A DNA stretch of 64,000 nucleotides, taken from positions 171,803-235,802 of the forward strand of contig NZ_LWHG01000031.1 in the NCBI RefSeq assembly GCF_001625445.1, given 5' to 3'. The notes beneath the pieces were generated by a model. It made no database searches, had not been told where the DNA came from, and was given only the letters and a program-made list of their open reading frames with translations. The stretch is from Haladaptatus sp. R4 (GTDB lineage: Archaea > Halobacteriota > Halobacteria > Halobacteriales > Haladaptataceae). Below are positions 45,042 to 56,015 of the stretch, in pieces (position 1 is the first letter of the stretch; each line of letters opens with the position of its first letter). Position numbers and translations under genes: made by a program.

Positions 45042-46171
45042 ATGACGCGAAAATCCGAACGGGCGAACGGTGGCACGTCACGACGAAACTTCCTCGCGGT
45101 AACCGGCGTCGCTGGCGCAGCAGCCCTCGCTGGCTGTAGCGGCAGTAGCGGCGATTCCAAAGATTCGAGCACGAGCTCGGGAGGCGACGGTTCGGACACG
45201 TCCAACGACGACTCCGACAAAACGTCGGAACAGAGCGGCGACACGAAGAGCAAGGACCTCCTGACGGCGGGTGGCTCCTCGACGGTGTACCCCATCACGA
45301 ACGATGCGGCGTCACTGTGGAACTACAACGCACCGGCGGACGACGAGGAGTACTGGCCACACAGCAAGTACAACATCGACACGAAGAAGAACTTCGCCGA
45401 CTACTGGGCCTCCCAGTACGACGTTCCGACGAACAGCGACAAGGGCCTCCCGTTCCACGTTTCCGTCGGCCTGAGCCACTCGGGCGTCGGCCTGAACAAG
45501 GTCAAGGAAGGGAAGACGGACATCGGCGACGCCTCCGCTCCCGTGCAGGCGGAACTCTCGGGACTCGACAGCTACGACAAGTTCAAGAACCACGTCGTCG
45601 GCATCGACGCGATGCAGGTCGTCGTCAGCAAGGACATCAAAGACAGCGGCGTCAACCAGATCACGATCGAAGATCTCGCCAAGGTCTACAGAGGGAAAAT
45701 CACGAACTGGAGCAAACTCGGCGTCCGGACCGCAAAATTCAGGTCGTCGGTCGTGTCGAAGGGTCGGGTACCCGAACCATCTTCCACGAGAACGTCCTCG
45801 ACGGGAAGAAGGAAGCGGCCGGTGTCCAGGTGCACAAGGGCGAGAACCAGCAAGTCGCCTCCACGGTGGGTGGCTCCAACAACGCCATCGGCTACGTCGG
45901 CTACGCGTTCGTCAGCGACAAAACGCCCGCGCTCCACCTCAAAGTCGATAACACGGTGTACTCCCAGAAGAACGGGAACCTCGGTTCGAAGGATTACCCG
46001 CTCAACCGTGACCTGCACTGTTACACCTACGAGGGAACGGACAAGTACGAAGCCGCGTTCATCGGCATGATCATCAGCGAGTTCGGACAGAAGGAGTTCG
46101 TCAAGCCGCACAACTACATCATGCTCCCGGAGGACCGCCGGAAGGAAGAGAAGCAGAAGCTCAAGCAGTAA
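45042..46171 (+). CDS. pstS: Phosphate ABC transporter substrate-binding lipoprotein PstS (frameshifted near 45723)
   Basis: A Tat-exported lipoprotein: SRRNFLAVTGVAGAAALAGC with lipobox Cys32, then a Ser/Asp/Gly-rich linker of about 40 residues, then the binding domain from LLTAGGSSTVYPITNDAASL, with the family phrases DIGDASAPVQ and LAKVYRGKITNWSKLG. At about 45723 the frame shifts by one base: GGC G/GT CCG restores KLGGPDRKIQVVGRVEGSGT and a 376-residue protein ending PEDRRKEEKQKLKQ. GSGTRTIFHE and TVGGSNNAIGYVGYAFV complete the phosphate site. It is the first gene of pstSCAB. Confidence 0.88.
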
Positions 46172-46305
46172 GCCTGGCGATAGCATCCGTCAGCAGCCAC
46201 AGTATCAGTCATCCGGTTCCGTAACCGCGGAACCACCACTTCGGTTTCATGGACCACACAGTCGTTCACGGTGGGTAGCATCGGTGTGAACGACTCATAC
46301 AAACA

Positions 46306-47384
46306 ATGTCAGTAACACACATCCTCTCTAATCGTACCGACTCGTTCGGGTTGGGACGGTTGGCGCTCGACGAACGGATCGCCGCCGGGGTCGGCCTCTG
46401 TTCGGTCGTTGCGTTCGCTATCGTTTTCCTGATAGAGCCTTCCCTCGCCGTCTTTCCCGTCATCAGCTTCCTGCTGGTGACGCTGTACGGCTGGGTTCGA
46501 AATCAGGCCGTAACGGCGCGTGCGCTCACCTTCCTCGCCACCGTCTCGACCATCGTCGTCCTCGGACTCATCACCCTGTTCTTGGTGTTCAAATCCACGA
46601 CGGCGTTTCGAATCATGGGCCTCGACATCGTGACCAAGACGGACGGCACCCTCTGGTCGTCCTCCGACCGCGTCTTCGCACTCGCCCCGATGATCTGGGG
46701 GACGTTCGTCACGACCCTCATCGCGACGTGTATCGCCGGACCGCTCGGCATCGCGGGCGCGATCTTCATCGCGGAGATGGCTCCCGGATGGGTCCGGGAC
46801 ATCGTCAAGCCCGGCGTCGAGATGCTCGCCGGAATCCCGTCCATCGTCTACGGGTTCATCGGGTTCAACATCGTCAATTCGGCGATGATGGACTACCTCG
46901 GACTCACCACCTTGGGAAGCCTGTTCGCCGTCGGCCTCGTCATCGGCATAATGGCGCTCCCGACGGTGGTTTCGGTCGCCGAGGACGCGATCACCGCAGT
47001 CCCCAATGCGATGCCCGACGGCGCGCTCGCGCTCGGCGTCACGGATTGGCAGACCATCAAGAGCGTCATCCTCCCCGCCAGCGTATCGGGGATTTCGGCC
47101 GCCGTCATCCTCGGCGTCGGCCGCGCCATCGGCGAGACGATGCCGCGACGGTCATGCTCGGGCACAACGCGATGTTCCCGAAACCGCTGTACAACGTCTT
47201 CGGCAACACCGAGACGCTGACGACGCTCATCGTGAGCCAGTACGGAAACGCCATCGCCGACAAGCCGTACCTCAGCGCGCTGTTCGCGGCCGGTGTCGTG
47301 CTGTACATCACCGTCCTCGCGTTGAGCATCGCTTCGCTCCTCATCGAGCGTCGCATGGAAAGTAGGCTCGGGGGGTCGCTATGA
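46306..47384 (+). CDS. pstC: Phosphate ABC transporter permease PstC (frameshifted near 47142)
   Basis: Restored length 359 residues. It has about six to eight membrane helices, the loop YGFIGFNIVNSAMMDYLG and the EAA-type loop ITAVPNAMPDGALALGVTDW. Just after LGVGRAIGETM the frame changes: ATG/GCC restores GETMAATVMLGHNAMFPK, and the second frame ends [16 protein letters not shown] at 47384. The intact frame on either side and its place in pstSCAB show this is a working-type gene with one missing base. Its stop overlaps the pstA start (ATGA). Confidence 0.87.
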
Positions 47385-48937
47385 GCGACGCCTACGAGGG
47401 CGACGTACATCGACGTATGGACACCGATTGGTGGCGAACGGTTACCGTCGCCATCGTCGGCATCGCGTTCCTCTCGATGATCTTTGCGGCCGCGAACGTC
47501 TTCAGTTGGATAACCGCGACCGACGTGTTCGGTTCGGTCCACCTGTACACGCTGTACGGCATCGCCCTCGTCCTGACGGGGGCCGGGGTGGTGTTCGTCG
47601 GCATCGCTTCCGCGACCGACATCGTCGAGACGCGTGCGAGCGACAAGACGGGAGTGCTTCCCGGTACGCTCGCCGCGACCCTCGCGCTCGCCATAATCGG
47701 ACTGGTCGTCTCCCAGACGCTCGGAATCAGTTCCACCCTCGGATGGGCCGTTCCCGCACAACTCGCGGGCGTGCTCGTCTTCTTCGGCGTCACGTTTGCG
47801 CCGGACGACCTCGGTTCCACGCTCCCGTGGGGGCTGTTCGCCGCGTTCGTCGGCGTGCTCCTTCTCACCGGGGTCATCTCGCCGGAGTGGACGTGGAAAC
47901 TGACGACGTTCGACCTCGGCATAAAAGGGATAATCGCGATACCGAGCCTCGCCTTCGTCGCCAGTTTGTTGACTGCGTGGTCGGCCGCGAAGGCCACCGA
48001 AGGGTTCGGCGTGCGGGGCCAACAGACGGGCGCGTACTTCCTCGTCGGAACGAACGCGTTCTTCATGCTCGGACTGCTCGCCATGCTCGTCCTCTTCGTC
48101 ACCGAGAAGGGAGCGGGGCGGGCGATGAAGGGGTTTCACATCGGACCGGGGCTCTCGATTCACTGGCCGTTCGTGATGAACGGAAGCGGTCTCGGCGTGA
48201 TGATTCCGGGCGTCAAGCCCGCCATCGTGGGAACGTTCTGGCTGGTCCTCGGTGCCATTCTGGTTTCGGTCCCGCTCGGCGTCGGTGCGGCGGTGTTCCT
48301 CACCGAGTACGCCGAACGCGGATCGTTCACTTCCATCGTGGATATCGTGACCAACGGCCTCTGGAGCACGCCGAGCATCGTCTACGGTCTGTTCGGCTAC
48401 GCGTTCCTCCTGCCGCGTCTCGGCGGCCGACCGAGCGTGCTCGCGGGGCAACTCGTGCTCGGTTTCATGCTCCTGCCGCTCGTCCTCATCACGAGCCGTG
48501 AGGCCATCCAATCCGTTCCGGACGCCTACCGGGACGGGAGCGTCGCACTCGGGGTGACGCGGTGGCAGACCATCAGAAGCGTCGTCCTTCCGGCGGCGGT
48601 TCCGGGAATCATCACCGGTGTCATCCTCGGCGTCGGCCGAATCGCCGGTGAAACCGCACCGCTCATCCTCGTCACCGCGGGCGGCCTGAACGACCGGGGA
48701 ATTCACGTGCTCGACAGCTTCAAGTTCTCGACCGCGCCGCCGTTCGTGACGAACGATGCGCTATTGCACTCTTCGAGCGCCCTGCCGTATCAGATATACG
48801 CGGTCATCGAGGCTGGCGTCAGCGGTAGTGAGGAGTTCGGGTGGGCGACCGCTTTCCTGCTCCTCGTCGTCATCATCTGCTTCTACGTGGTCGGTATCGC
48901 GACGCGACTGTACTTCCAGCGGAAACTGAACCAATGA
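47381..48937 (+). CDS. pstA: Phosphate ABC transporter permease PstA with long N-terminal membrane extension
   Basis: A 518-residue permease. The last 290 residues are PstA-like: [40 protein letters not shown], the EAA loop [20 protein letters not shown] and [20 protein letters not shown]. The first 215 residues add about six membrane helices ([17 protein letters not shown] and others) absent from compact bacterial PstA of about 290 residues. The role of this extension is unknown. ATGA-coupled on both sides, to pstC and pstB. Confidence 0.88.
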   Translation: MSDAYEGDVHRRMDTDWWRTVTVAIVGIAFLSMIFAAANVFSWITATDVFGSVHLYTLYGIALVLTGAGVVFVGIASATDIVETRASDKTGVLPGTLAATLALAIIGLVVSQTLGISSTLGWAVPAQLAGVLVFFGVTFAPDDLGSTLPWGLFAAFVGVLLLTGVISPEWTWKLTTFDLGIKGIIAIPSLAFVASLLTAWSAAKATEGFGVRGQQTGAYFLVGTNAFFMLGLLAMLVLFVTEKGAGRAMKGFHIGPGLSIHWPFVMNGSGLGVMIPGVKPAIVGTFWLVLGAILVSVPLGVGAAVFLTEYAERGSFTSIVDIVTNGLWSTPSIVYGLFGYAFLLPRLGGRPSVLAGQLVLGFMLLPLVLITSREAIQSVPDAYRDGSVALGVTRWQTIRSVVLPAAVPGIITGVILGVGRIAGETAPLILVTAGGLNDRGIHVLDSFKFSTAPPFVTNDALLHSSSALPYQIYAVIEAGVSGSEEFGWATAFLLLVVIICFYVVGIATRLYFQRKLNQ

Positions 48938-49809
48938 GCAAGACAATTACGACTCGGGTAGACGGTGAATCGGCGGAGGAAACGAAATCGGAGTGGACGG
49001 ACTACACGTTCGCGGGCGAAACGGCCATCTCCGTCGAGGACCTCGACGTGTTCTACGACGACGATCAGGCGCTCCAATCGGTTTCGATGGACATTCCGAA
49101 ACGGAGCGTCACCGCGCTTATCGGCCCGTCCGGATGTGGGAAATCGACCTTCCTCCGGTGTCTCAACCGCATGAACGACAGGATTCGAGCCGCACGCGTC
49201 GATGGATCCGTGGAATTCGAAGGGGCGGATATCTACGACGACAACGCGGATATCGTCCAACTCCGACGGAAGGTCGGAATGGTGTTCCAGAGTCCGAACC
49301 CGTTCCCGAAATCGATTCGGGACAACATCACCTACGGGCCGCGCAAGCACGGCGACATCGACACCGGCCTGCTCGCGTCGCTGCTCGGCCGCGACGACAA
49401 GGACGAGGCGGAGAAACTCGTCGAACGCTCGCTGCAACGGGCCGCCCTCTGGGAGGAGGTGGAAGACAGATTGGACGACAGCGCGCTGGGACTCTCCGGC
49501 GGACAACAACAACGGCTCTGCATCGCCCGTTGTCTCGCGGTGGACCCCGAAGTCATCCTGATGGACGAACCGGCGAGCGCGCTCGACCCCATCGCCACCT
49601 CGAAGATCGAGGACCTCATCGAGTCGCTGGCCGACGAGTACACGGTCATCGTCGTCACCCACAGCATGCAACAGGCGGCCCGCATCAGCGACCAGACCGC
49701 CGTGTTCCTCACCGGCGGCGAACTCGTCGAATACGACAAGACGGACAAGATCTTCGAGAACCCGGCGAGCCAGCGCGTCGAAGACTACGTGACTGGCAAG
49801 TTCGGATGA
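48934..49809 (+). CDS. pstB: Phosphate ABC transporter ATP-binding protein PstB
   Basis: A 291-residue ATPase: Walker [13 protein letters not shown], the PstB-specific [18 protein letters not shown]-loop [19 protein letters not shown], signature [13 protein letters not shown], Walker [14 protein letters not shown] and switch [14 protein letters not shown]. These are near-invariant in PstB. A 25-residue acidic N-terminal tail (from [20 protein letters not shown]) precedes the fold. ATG overlaps the pstA stop, and its stop overlaps the phoU-like start. Confidence 0.94.
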   Translation: MSKTITTRVDGESAEETKSEWTDYTFAGETAISVEDLDVFYDDDQALQSVSMDIPKRSVTALIGPSGCGKSTFLRCLNRMNDRIRAARVDGSVEFEGADIYDDNADIVQLRRKVGMVFQSPNPFPKSIRDNITYGPRKHGDIDTGLLASLLGRDDKDEAEKLVERSLQRAALWEEVEDRLDDSALGLSGGQQQRLCIARCLAVDPEVILMDEPASALDPIATSKIEDLIESLADEYTVIVVTHSMQQAARISDQTAVFLTGGELVEYDKTDKIFENPASQRVEDYVTGKFG

Positions 49810-50819
49810 CGGTGGAACTGGCGGACAACACGAGGACGGTGCAGGCGACGGGGAGTTCCTCGTACACCATCTCGCTGCCGAAGAAGTGGGCGGACGAGCA
49901 CGGCATCGACGCCGGGATGGAACTCTCGTTCTACCCGGCACACGGCGGGGAACTCGTCATCAAACCAGACCGGGATTCCTCGGAAAACTCCAGCGAGGCC
50001 GAGCGTCCCCGCGTCGATATCACCGAACTCCCACCGACCGACGTTCGACAGGTCGTGACCGCCCTGTACGCCACCGGCAGCGAGGCGTTCGTCCTCGTCT
50101 CCGGGAACGGACTCGGTTCGGAACAGCGCCGGGCGGCGTCGAACGCGGCATCGGGAAAGACCGGACTGGAGGTGAGCCGCGAGTCGGAGACGGAACTCTC
50201 GCTCAGGATGGTCATCGACACCGCCGCCGTCTCCCTCGAACGGACCGTCCTTCAGCTTCAATACGCCACGCTCTCGATACAGCGAGACGTCGTCGGTGCC
50301 CTCGTGGACGGCCATCTCGACGACATCGACCAAATCGACCGGTGGCACGACGACGCGTCACGACGGTTCGAAGTTCTCGACGGCCAGTTCCGGCGTGCGC
50401 TCGGCGATATACGGGAACTCGACCGACTCGGACAGTCCCGCCGTGCCACGTTCGACCGATACACGACGGCCCGGGAGTTGCTCCCCGTCGGAGAGGGGTT
50501 CCAGCGCGTGGCCGACCTGCTTTACGACCGGAGCGACATCGAGGGGGTCGCTTGGGCCGACGAATTCGACGACTGCGCTCGACGGGCGCGTTCGCTCACG
50601 GAGGAAGCGGTCGATGCTGTACTGACGGCCGAACGACCGCCGTACGACACCGTCCGGGCCGCTCGGACGCTCTCCGACGATGTCGCGGAACTCCATCGCC
50701 GAGCGGACGAGGAGACCGATAACTCCTACGTCTGGACGCTCGCGCTGGTCGGTCTCGAACGCTCGGCGACGAGCGCGAGCGAGATCGCCGAGCGGGCGGT
50801 GCAGGCGTCGCTTCGATGA
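49806..50819 (+). CDS. PhoU-like regulator with N-terminal AbrB domain
   Basis: A 337-residue protein. Residues about 8-50 ([20 protein letters not shown]) form a SpoVT/AbrB swapped-hairpin DNA-binding domain. The remainder has two PhoU-type three-helix bundles (about 90-200 and 210-330) with acidic helices suited to metal clusters. In bacteria PhoU modulates PstSCAB and phosphate signalling. Here the added AbrB domain suggests direct transcriptional control, perhaps of the pst palindromes. ATGA-coupled to pstB, last gene of the operon. Confidence 0.88.
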   Translation: MTVELADNTRTVQATGSSSYTISLPKKWADEHGIDAGMELSFYPAHGGELVIKPDRDSSENSSEAERPRVDITELPPTDVRQVVTALYATGSEAFVLVSGNGLGSEQRRAASNAASGKTGLEVSRESETELSLRMVIDTAAVSLERTVLQLQYATLSIQRDVVGALVDGHLDDIDQIDRWHDDASRRFEVLDGQFRRALGDIRELDRLGQSRRATFDRYTTARELLPVGEGFQRVADLLYDRSDIEGVAWADEFDDCARRARSLTEEAVDAVLTAERPPYDTVRAARTLSDDVAELHRRADEETDNSYVWTLALVGLERSATSASEIAERAVQASLR

Positions 50820-50893
50820 TGTAAATATGATATTTTTCACCAATTTCACCGCACAGGCTCAAGTATCTACAGTGTCTGGAATCGGATATATCG

Positions 50894-51781
50894 ATGATAG
50901 ACGTGGAAAATTTGCGGAAGGAGTTCGGCGGGTTCACCGCCGTCGAGGGAAGTAGCTTTTCCGTCGCCGATGGGGAGGTGTTCGGCATCATCGGGCCGAA
51001 CGGGGCGGGGAAGACGACGACCCTGAAGATGCTCGCCGGACTCATCGAACCGACGGCCGGGAGCGCACACGTCGCGGGATACGACGCACAGAATCCCGAG
51101 ATGCGGGCCCAACTGGGGTTCCTCCCGGAGGAGTCGCCGCTGTACGAGGACATGACGCCGACCTCGTATCTGTCGTTCTTCGCCGACCTCTACGACGTGC
51201 CGACCGAAACGGCGACGGAGCGGATTCACGACACCCTCGACCGACTCGATCTGGACCACCGCGACCGGCGCTTGGGCGACATGTCAAAGGGGATGCGACG
51301 CAAGGTCGCCATCACCCGCTCGCTGGTCAACGATCCGGACGTGCTGATTTACGACGAACCCGCGAGCGGTCTCGATCCGCTCACGACGAACTACATCATC
51401 GAGTTCACCCGCGAACTGAGCGACTCCGGCAAGACCGTCGTGTTCAGCGCGCACAACCTGTTTCACGTCGAGAGCATCTGCGACCGAATCGTCGTGATGA
51501 ACGACGGTCGCATCGTCGCCGGGGGGAGCGTCGAGGAACTCCGCGCGGAACACGGCCGGACGGAGTATCACGTCTCCACGACCGTCGAGGTGGCCGACGC
51601 GGTACGGGAGAACGGAACCTACCGCCGCGTCGTAGAAAGCATGGACGCAGTCGCGGAGACGCGCGAACTCGCCGAGACAGCGGGCGGGTCCGTCGTGGAC
51701 ATCGAGACCCGTTCGCCCAGTTTGGAGGACATCTTCCTCGATTTGGCGACCGACGCGCCTGACGTGGAGGGGCGTCCGTGA
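50894..51781 (+). CDS. ABC-2-type exporter ATP-binding protein
   Basis: A 295-residue ATPase starting MIDVENLRKEFGGFTAVEGS. Walker A IIGPNGAGKTTTLKMLAG, the signature MSKGMRRKVAITRSL (a degenerate LSGGQ), Walker B VLIYDEPASGLDP and FSAHNLFHVESICDR as switch. The C-terminal 70 residues are the regulatory extension seen in CcmA/NatA-type exporters. It overlaps the next gene by 4 nt (GTGA), so it is coupled to the two permeases. Substrate unknown. NatA-like proteins export sodium; others export lipids or drugs. Confidence 0.9.
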   Translation: MIDVENLRKEFGGFTAVEGSSFSVADGEVFGIIGPNGAGKTTTLKMLAGLIEPTAGSAHVAGYDAQNPEMRAQLGFLPEESPLYEDMTPTSYLSFFADLYDVPTETATERIHDTLDRLDLDHRDRRLGDMSKGMRRKVAITRSLVNDPDVLIYDEPASGLDPLTTNYIIEFTRELSDSGKTVVFSAHNLFHVESICDRIVVMNDGRIVAGGSVEELRAEHGRTEYHVSTTVEVADAVRENGTYRRVVESMDAVAETRELAETAGGSVVDIETRSPSLEDIFLDLATDAPDVEGRP

Positions 51782-53684
51782 AGCGCCGCAAGACGCTCCG
51801 CATCGCGCGCTGGGAACTCTCGAAGAACACCGGGAGTTTCGATCGGCGGACGGTCGCCATCGCCGCCGCGGTCCTCCTGCTGGTCGGCGCGCTCACGCCG
51901 ATGGTCGTGAGTCGAGGGAACACCGTGGACGACGGCATCTATCGCGTCGGCGTCTCGAAGGAAAGCCAGTACTACGGCCCGGTCGCGAGCGATCCGACGT
52001 TCGTCGCCGTCGAACCGACGCAGAAGAACTTCGACTCGGGGCGTTTCGACGTGTTCGTCTGTCCCGAACACGTCGTGGGCTGTCCGCGTCACACGGTCGA
52101 ATGGAAGGATTCGCCCAAGGGAAAGGCGGCGCTCGCCGAACTCCGGTCTGCCGTCCAGCGGTACAACGACCGACGGATGGCCGACGAATCCGACCGCGCG
52201 CCGCGTTTCCGGTGAACGTCACGCTCCGGTACGTCGAGCAGAACGCGACGGCTTGGACTGGAACGAGCGGGTCAGGGTCGCGCGTCGGTGCCCGAACGAC
52301 GACGAAGGCCGGACAGGTCAATCTCGGTGGCGGGAGCGACAGCGGTGGTGCGGGAAGTCGCGGAAGCAGTGGTACGGGAAGTCGCGGGAGCGATGGTTCG
52401 GCAAACGACTCCTCGTCGGGTGCCGTGCGAGCGCCGTCCGTCGGGAGCGGGTCGTCGCTATTCGCCGACAGTACGCGGCAGGGAACTCCCTCGGACATTT
52501 CGCCGCCGTTCCCGTTCGAGTCGCTGGTGCTCGCGTTCGCGTTCGTCCTGCCGATGAACTTCGTGATTCAGGCCTACGCCAGCAGCATCATCGAGGAGCG
52601 AATCAACGACCGCGGCGAACTCCTGCTGGTTTCCCCGGTCTCCCGCGGCGACATCATCGCCGGGAAGACCCTGCCGTACTTCGTCGGCATGGTCGCCATC
52701 GCGGCGGCGACGGCGCTTGGTATCGTTCACTTCACGCCGAACGTCGCCGACCGTCCGGTCGCCATCGCAGGAGCGGCCTTGATCTCCGTCGCGTCGGTCG
52801 TGCCCATCGCGCTGTTGTTCCTCGCGTGTGCGTTCGTCGCCGCGATGTTCGCTCGGTCGTTCAAGGAACTCACGTTCGTCACGGTGTCGCTCAGCGTGTT
52901 CCTCACCGCGTACGCCTTCGTTCCGTCCATCTTCACCGACGTCCACCCCATCGCGGCGATATCGCCGCTCTCGCTGGTCGTTCGCGTGCTCCAAGGCGAA
53001 TCGGTCGCGTTCGGGCAGTACGCCTTCTCCACCCTTCCGCTGTTTCTCACCGCGGGCGCGCTGTTCGCGCTCGGCGCGGGCGTCTACCGCGAGGAGGACA
53101 TGTTCACCCAGCGCCCGGTTCTGTTGAAGGCGCTCGATGCGCTCGACGGTCAACTTCGCGGGAAGCGGAGCGTCGCGACGCTCAGCGCGCTCTCGATTCC
53201 GTTCGTCTTCGTCGCGGAACTGCTCGCCGTCGCGCTCCTGTTCGCGCTTCCGGTCGCCCTCTCGCTTCCCGTCCTGCTCGTCGTCATCGCGGTCATCGAG
53301 GAGGTCGCGAAGAGCGCCCACGTCTACGCCGGGTTCACTCACGAGCGATTCGACCGCTCGCCGGGGACGTACCTCGTCCTCGGTGCACTGAGCGGTTTCG
53401 GCTTCTTCGCCGGGGAGAAACTGACCGCCATCGCCCAGTTGGTCGGCCTGCCGAACCTCGAACTCGGACGGGCGGCGTTCGGCGTCACCACCGGCCTCGG
53501 CGTGGACGCGTCGCCGCTCGTATTGGCTGGACTGCTGTTCGCGCCGCTGGTGCTCCACACCGTCACCGCGAGCATCACCGCCTACGGTGCCAGCAGGGAC
53601 CGAACCTGGTACGTCTGGACGCTGGTCGTGGCGACGCTGGTTCACGCCGCGTACAACCTGACGGTGGTGACCACCCTTGGATAA
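51778..53684 (+). CDS. ABC-2 permease fused to PrsW-like intramembrane protease domain (frameshifted near 52200)
   Basis: Restored length 635 residues. The start (GTG) reads MKRRKTLRIARWELSKNTGS and a first membrane helix. An exported domain is interrupted by the frame break: GCG/GCC GCG repairs DESDRAAAFPVNVTLRYVEQ. A Gly/Ser-rich segment follows (about residues 155-220), then five to six helices of an ABC-2 permease (VLPMNFVIQAYASSIIEERI). From about residue 470 on, new helices contain VIAVIEEVAKSAHVYAGFTH, GFGFFAGEKLTAIA and a final HAAYNLTVV: the E-E-x-x-K, E-K and H motifs of PrsW-type glutamic/metallo intramembrane proteases. The next permease overlaps by 8 nt. Confidence 0.8.
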
Positions 53685-54732
53685 CCGTCTCACCGTCGCA
53701 CGGCGCGAACTGGCCTCGCTTCGGAGCGAGAAGACCATCGTGCTGGCGATTCTGATCCAGTTGCTCATCGCGGCGTTCTCGTCGTTCCTCGCGGTCGGCC
53801 TCGTTTCGATGTACGACCCCGGTTCGGTTTCCGACGGGTTCGTCGTCTCGTTCGGCGTGACGGGGAACGCGACGGAGGACGTGAATCACGTCCTCGGGAC
53901 GGACAGTAGTTGGCAAGCGGTGCAGTATCCCTCCCAGCGGGCCGCGATGGGCGATTTCCGGGACGGGAAGATACAGGCCATCCTCCACGTGGACCGCACC
54001 GCGGACGGGAGCGTTCGAGTCGATGCTATCGCTCCGGACGGCAACATCCGGACGACACTGGTCGTAACCCAGATAAAGAAAGTCCTCGGGCAGCTCGAAC
54101 GCACCGAACGGGACCGACTCAGCTATCGACTCGAACGGTCGCCCGTCGCGCAGGTTCCCGAGTCGGGTGCGAGTCCGTACTTCGGCTTCACCTACACCGT
54201 GCTCGTCCCGCTGTTGATGTTCCTGCCGGTGTTCATCAGCGGGTCCATTACGGTCGATACCATCTCCGAGGAGTTCGAACGCGGAACGCTCGAACTCCTC
54301 CGCGTGACGCCGCTGACGGACGTCGACATCGTGGACGGGAAACTGCTGGCGATGGGTATGCTCGCGCCGCTACAGGCCGGGGCGTGGCTGCTCCTCCTGT
54401 CGTTCAACGGAACGAGCGTGTCCAACCCGCTCGAAATCATTTCCCTCGTCGCGGGTTGTTCGGTCGCCGTGGTCGCGCTTGGCGCGACGCTGGCACTCCG
54501 ATTCCGCGACAGAAAGCGAGCACAGTTTCTCTTTTCGATGGCACTGCTCGTCGTCTTCAGCGCGACGTACTTCCTCCCGGAAGCGCCCGCGAACTCCGTG
54601 GCGAAACTCGCCATCGGCAGTCCGACGCCGCTGACGCACGCCGTGGTCGTCGTCTATCCGCTCTGCTCGCTCGTCGGGTACGCGTTGGTCCGTCGGGCCA
54701 TCGGCGGGAGTCATCTCCTGACGACTGCGTGA
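53677..54732 (+). CDS. ABC-2-type permease
   Basis: A 351-residue permease, TTG start at 53677 overlapping the previous stop. MDNRLTVARRELASLRSEKT is the amphipathic N-terminus, followed by a membrane helix (VLAILIQLLIAAFSSFLAVG), a large exported loop (about residues 50-170) and five helices. SGSITVDTISEEFERGTLEL and PLTDVDIVDGKLLAMGM are the typical ABC-2 coupling region. It should pair with the PrsW-fused permease to form a heterodimeric channel driven by the upstream ATPase. Confidence 0.88.
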   Translation: MDNRLTVARRELASLRSEKTIVLAILIQLLIAAFSSFLAVGLVSMYDPGSVSDGFVVSFGVTGNATEDVNHVLGTDSSWQAVQYPSQRAAMGDFRDGKIQAILHVDRTADGSVRVDAIAPDGNIRTTLVVTQIKKVLGQLERTERDRLSYRLERSPVAQVPESGASPYFGFTYTVLVPLLMFLPVFISGSITVDTISEEFERGTLELLRVTPLTDVDIVDGKLLAMGMLAPLQAGAWLLLLSFNGTSVSNPLEIISLVAGCSVAVVALGATLALRFRDRKRAQFLFSMALLVVFSATYFLPEAPANSVAKLAIGSPTPLTHAVVVVYPLCSLVGYALVRRAIGGSHLLTTA

Positions 54733-54951
54733 ACGCCGTCCGAGCGATTTCAATTTCGGTTCCGATTCCGATTTCGAACTGGGTCCTCGGTTCGAACCCG
54801 ACCGTGACGAACGACGAATTCACGTCGACCATCGTATCTGTCCGATATCAGTGATTGTTTACAATTGCACATTTATACCAATACATAGAGCATTGAATCA
54901 ATACCTCTTGCTAATATAAATCTACTCGTAGTTCCGGAAACGAGGCGTCGT

Positions 54952-55928
54952 ATGGTGTCACAACGACTCCAGGCGTTGAATCGGCGGACGTTCGTCGGAA
55001 CCGGTGCGGCCGTGGCCAGTACGGCCTTCACGGGCGTCGGACTCGCGCGTGAATCGTGCAACGACGACGAGCACGACGACGAATCCGGACGCGGGGACCA
55101 CGGTGCGGACGAGGACGACGTGACGTACGTCGCCCACCGCGGCTACAAGGGACTCCATCCGGAGAACACCCTCCGCGCGTTCGAGGCCGCCTCCCGGACG
55201 GCGGACATGATCGAACTCGACATCATGCCGTGTGCGGGCGGCGAAATCGTCGTCTTCCACGACGAGAAACTGGGGTCGCGCGACGGCGTACCCGCGGACT
55301 CACGGACGAACACGGGTACGTCTGGGAGAATTCGTGTGACACGGTGCGGAACGCGAACGTCCTCGGAACCGAGGAAACCATCCCGCTCCTCTCGGAAGCG
55401 CTGGAGGCTATCCCGAACCACGTCGGCGTGAACATCGAGTTCAAGAATCCCGGGTCGGCGGCGGCACAATCCTCCACGAACCTCGAAGGCGACGAATTGA
55501 AGGCGGGGAAAGAGCGCTGGCGCTCGTTCACCGAGGACGCGCTCGACATCATCGCCGACCACGACAACGAAATCCTCGTCTCGTCGTTCTACGAGGCGGC
55601 CATCGCCACGGTTCGCGAGGTGAACCCCGACATGCCCGTCGGCTACCTGCTCTGGGACGACATCGAGCGCGCCCTCGACATCGTCCGCGAGTACGACTGC
55701 GAGGCGGTCAACCCGCCGTACAACATGGTCAAGGGGTCGCCGTTCTTCGACGACCCGTACTACCTCGACGACCCGAACTTCGCCGACATCGACCTCGTGC
55801 AGGCCGCTCACGACGAGGGCCGCGAGGTCAACGTCTACACCCTCGATACGTGGTATCAGGCCGAGCAACTCGCGGAGGCGGGCGTGGACGGAGTTATCGT
55901 CAACTACCCGAACCTGCTCCGAGAGTAG
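54952..55928 (+). CDS. Tat-exported glycerophosphodiester phosphodiesterase (frameshifted near 55297)
   Basis: Restored length 325 residues. The Tat signal is LNRRTFVGTGAAVASTAFTG. The GDPD domain starts VTYVAHRGYKGLHPENTLRA with the catalytic His and Asn, followed by MIELDIMPCAGGEIVVFHDE, the metal-binding E-x-D and second His. At about 55297, GCG G/GA CTC restores VPAGLTDEHGYVWENSCDTV. The second frame gives GVNIEFKNP and the C-terminal EAGVDGVIVNYPNLLRE. It hydrolyses glycerophosphodiesters outside the cell and releases glycerol 3-phosphate, which suits its position after the phosphate uptake genes. It has a TATA-like TATAAA 30-40 nt upstream. Confidence 0.87.
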
Positions 55929-56015
55929 TCGCTACGGAAAGCGAAAGAACGTCTTTTCGAGCGGTTCCCACGGTGCTACTCGCTCGAATCGTGTGAGAAA
56001 AGCGCGCTCGTGGGG

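Noticed and set aside
45016..45045. Nine-codon upstream ORF whose stop overlaps the pstS ATG
   Set aside because: The TATA at 44999-45006 puts transcription start at about 45028, downstream of this ATG, so it would not be in the mRNA.
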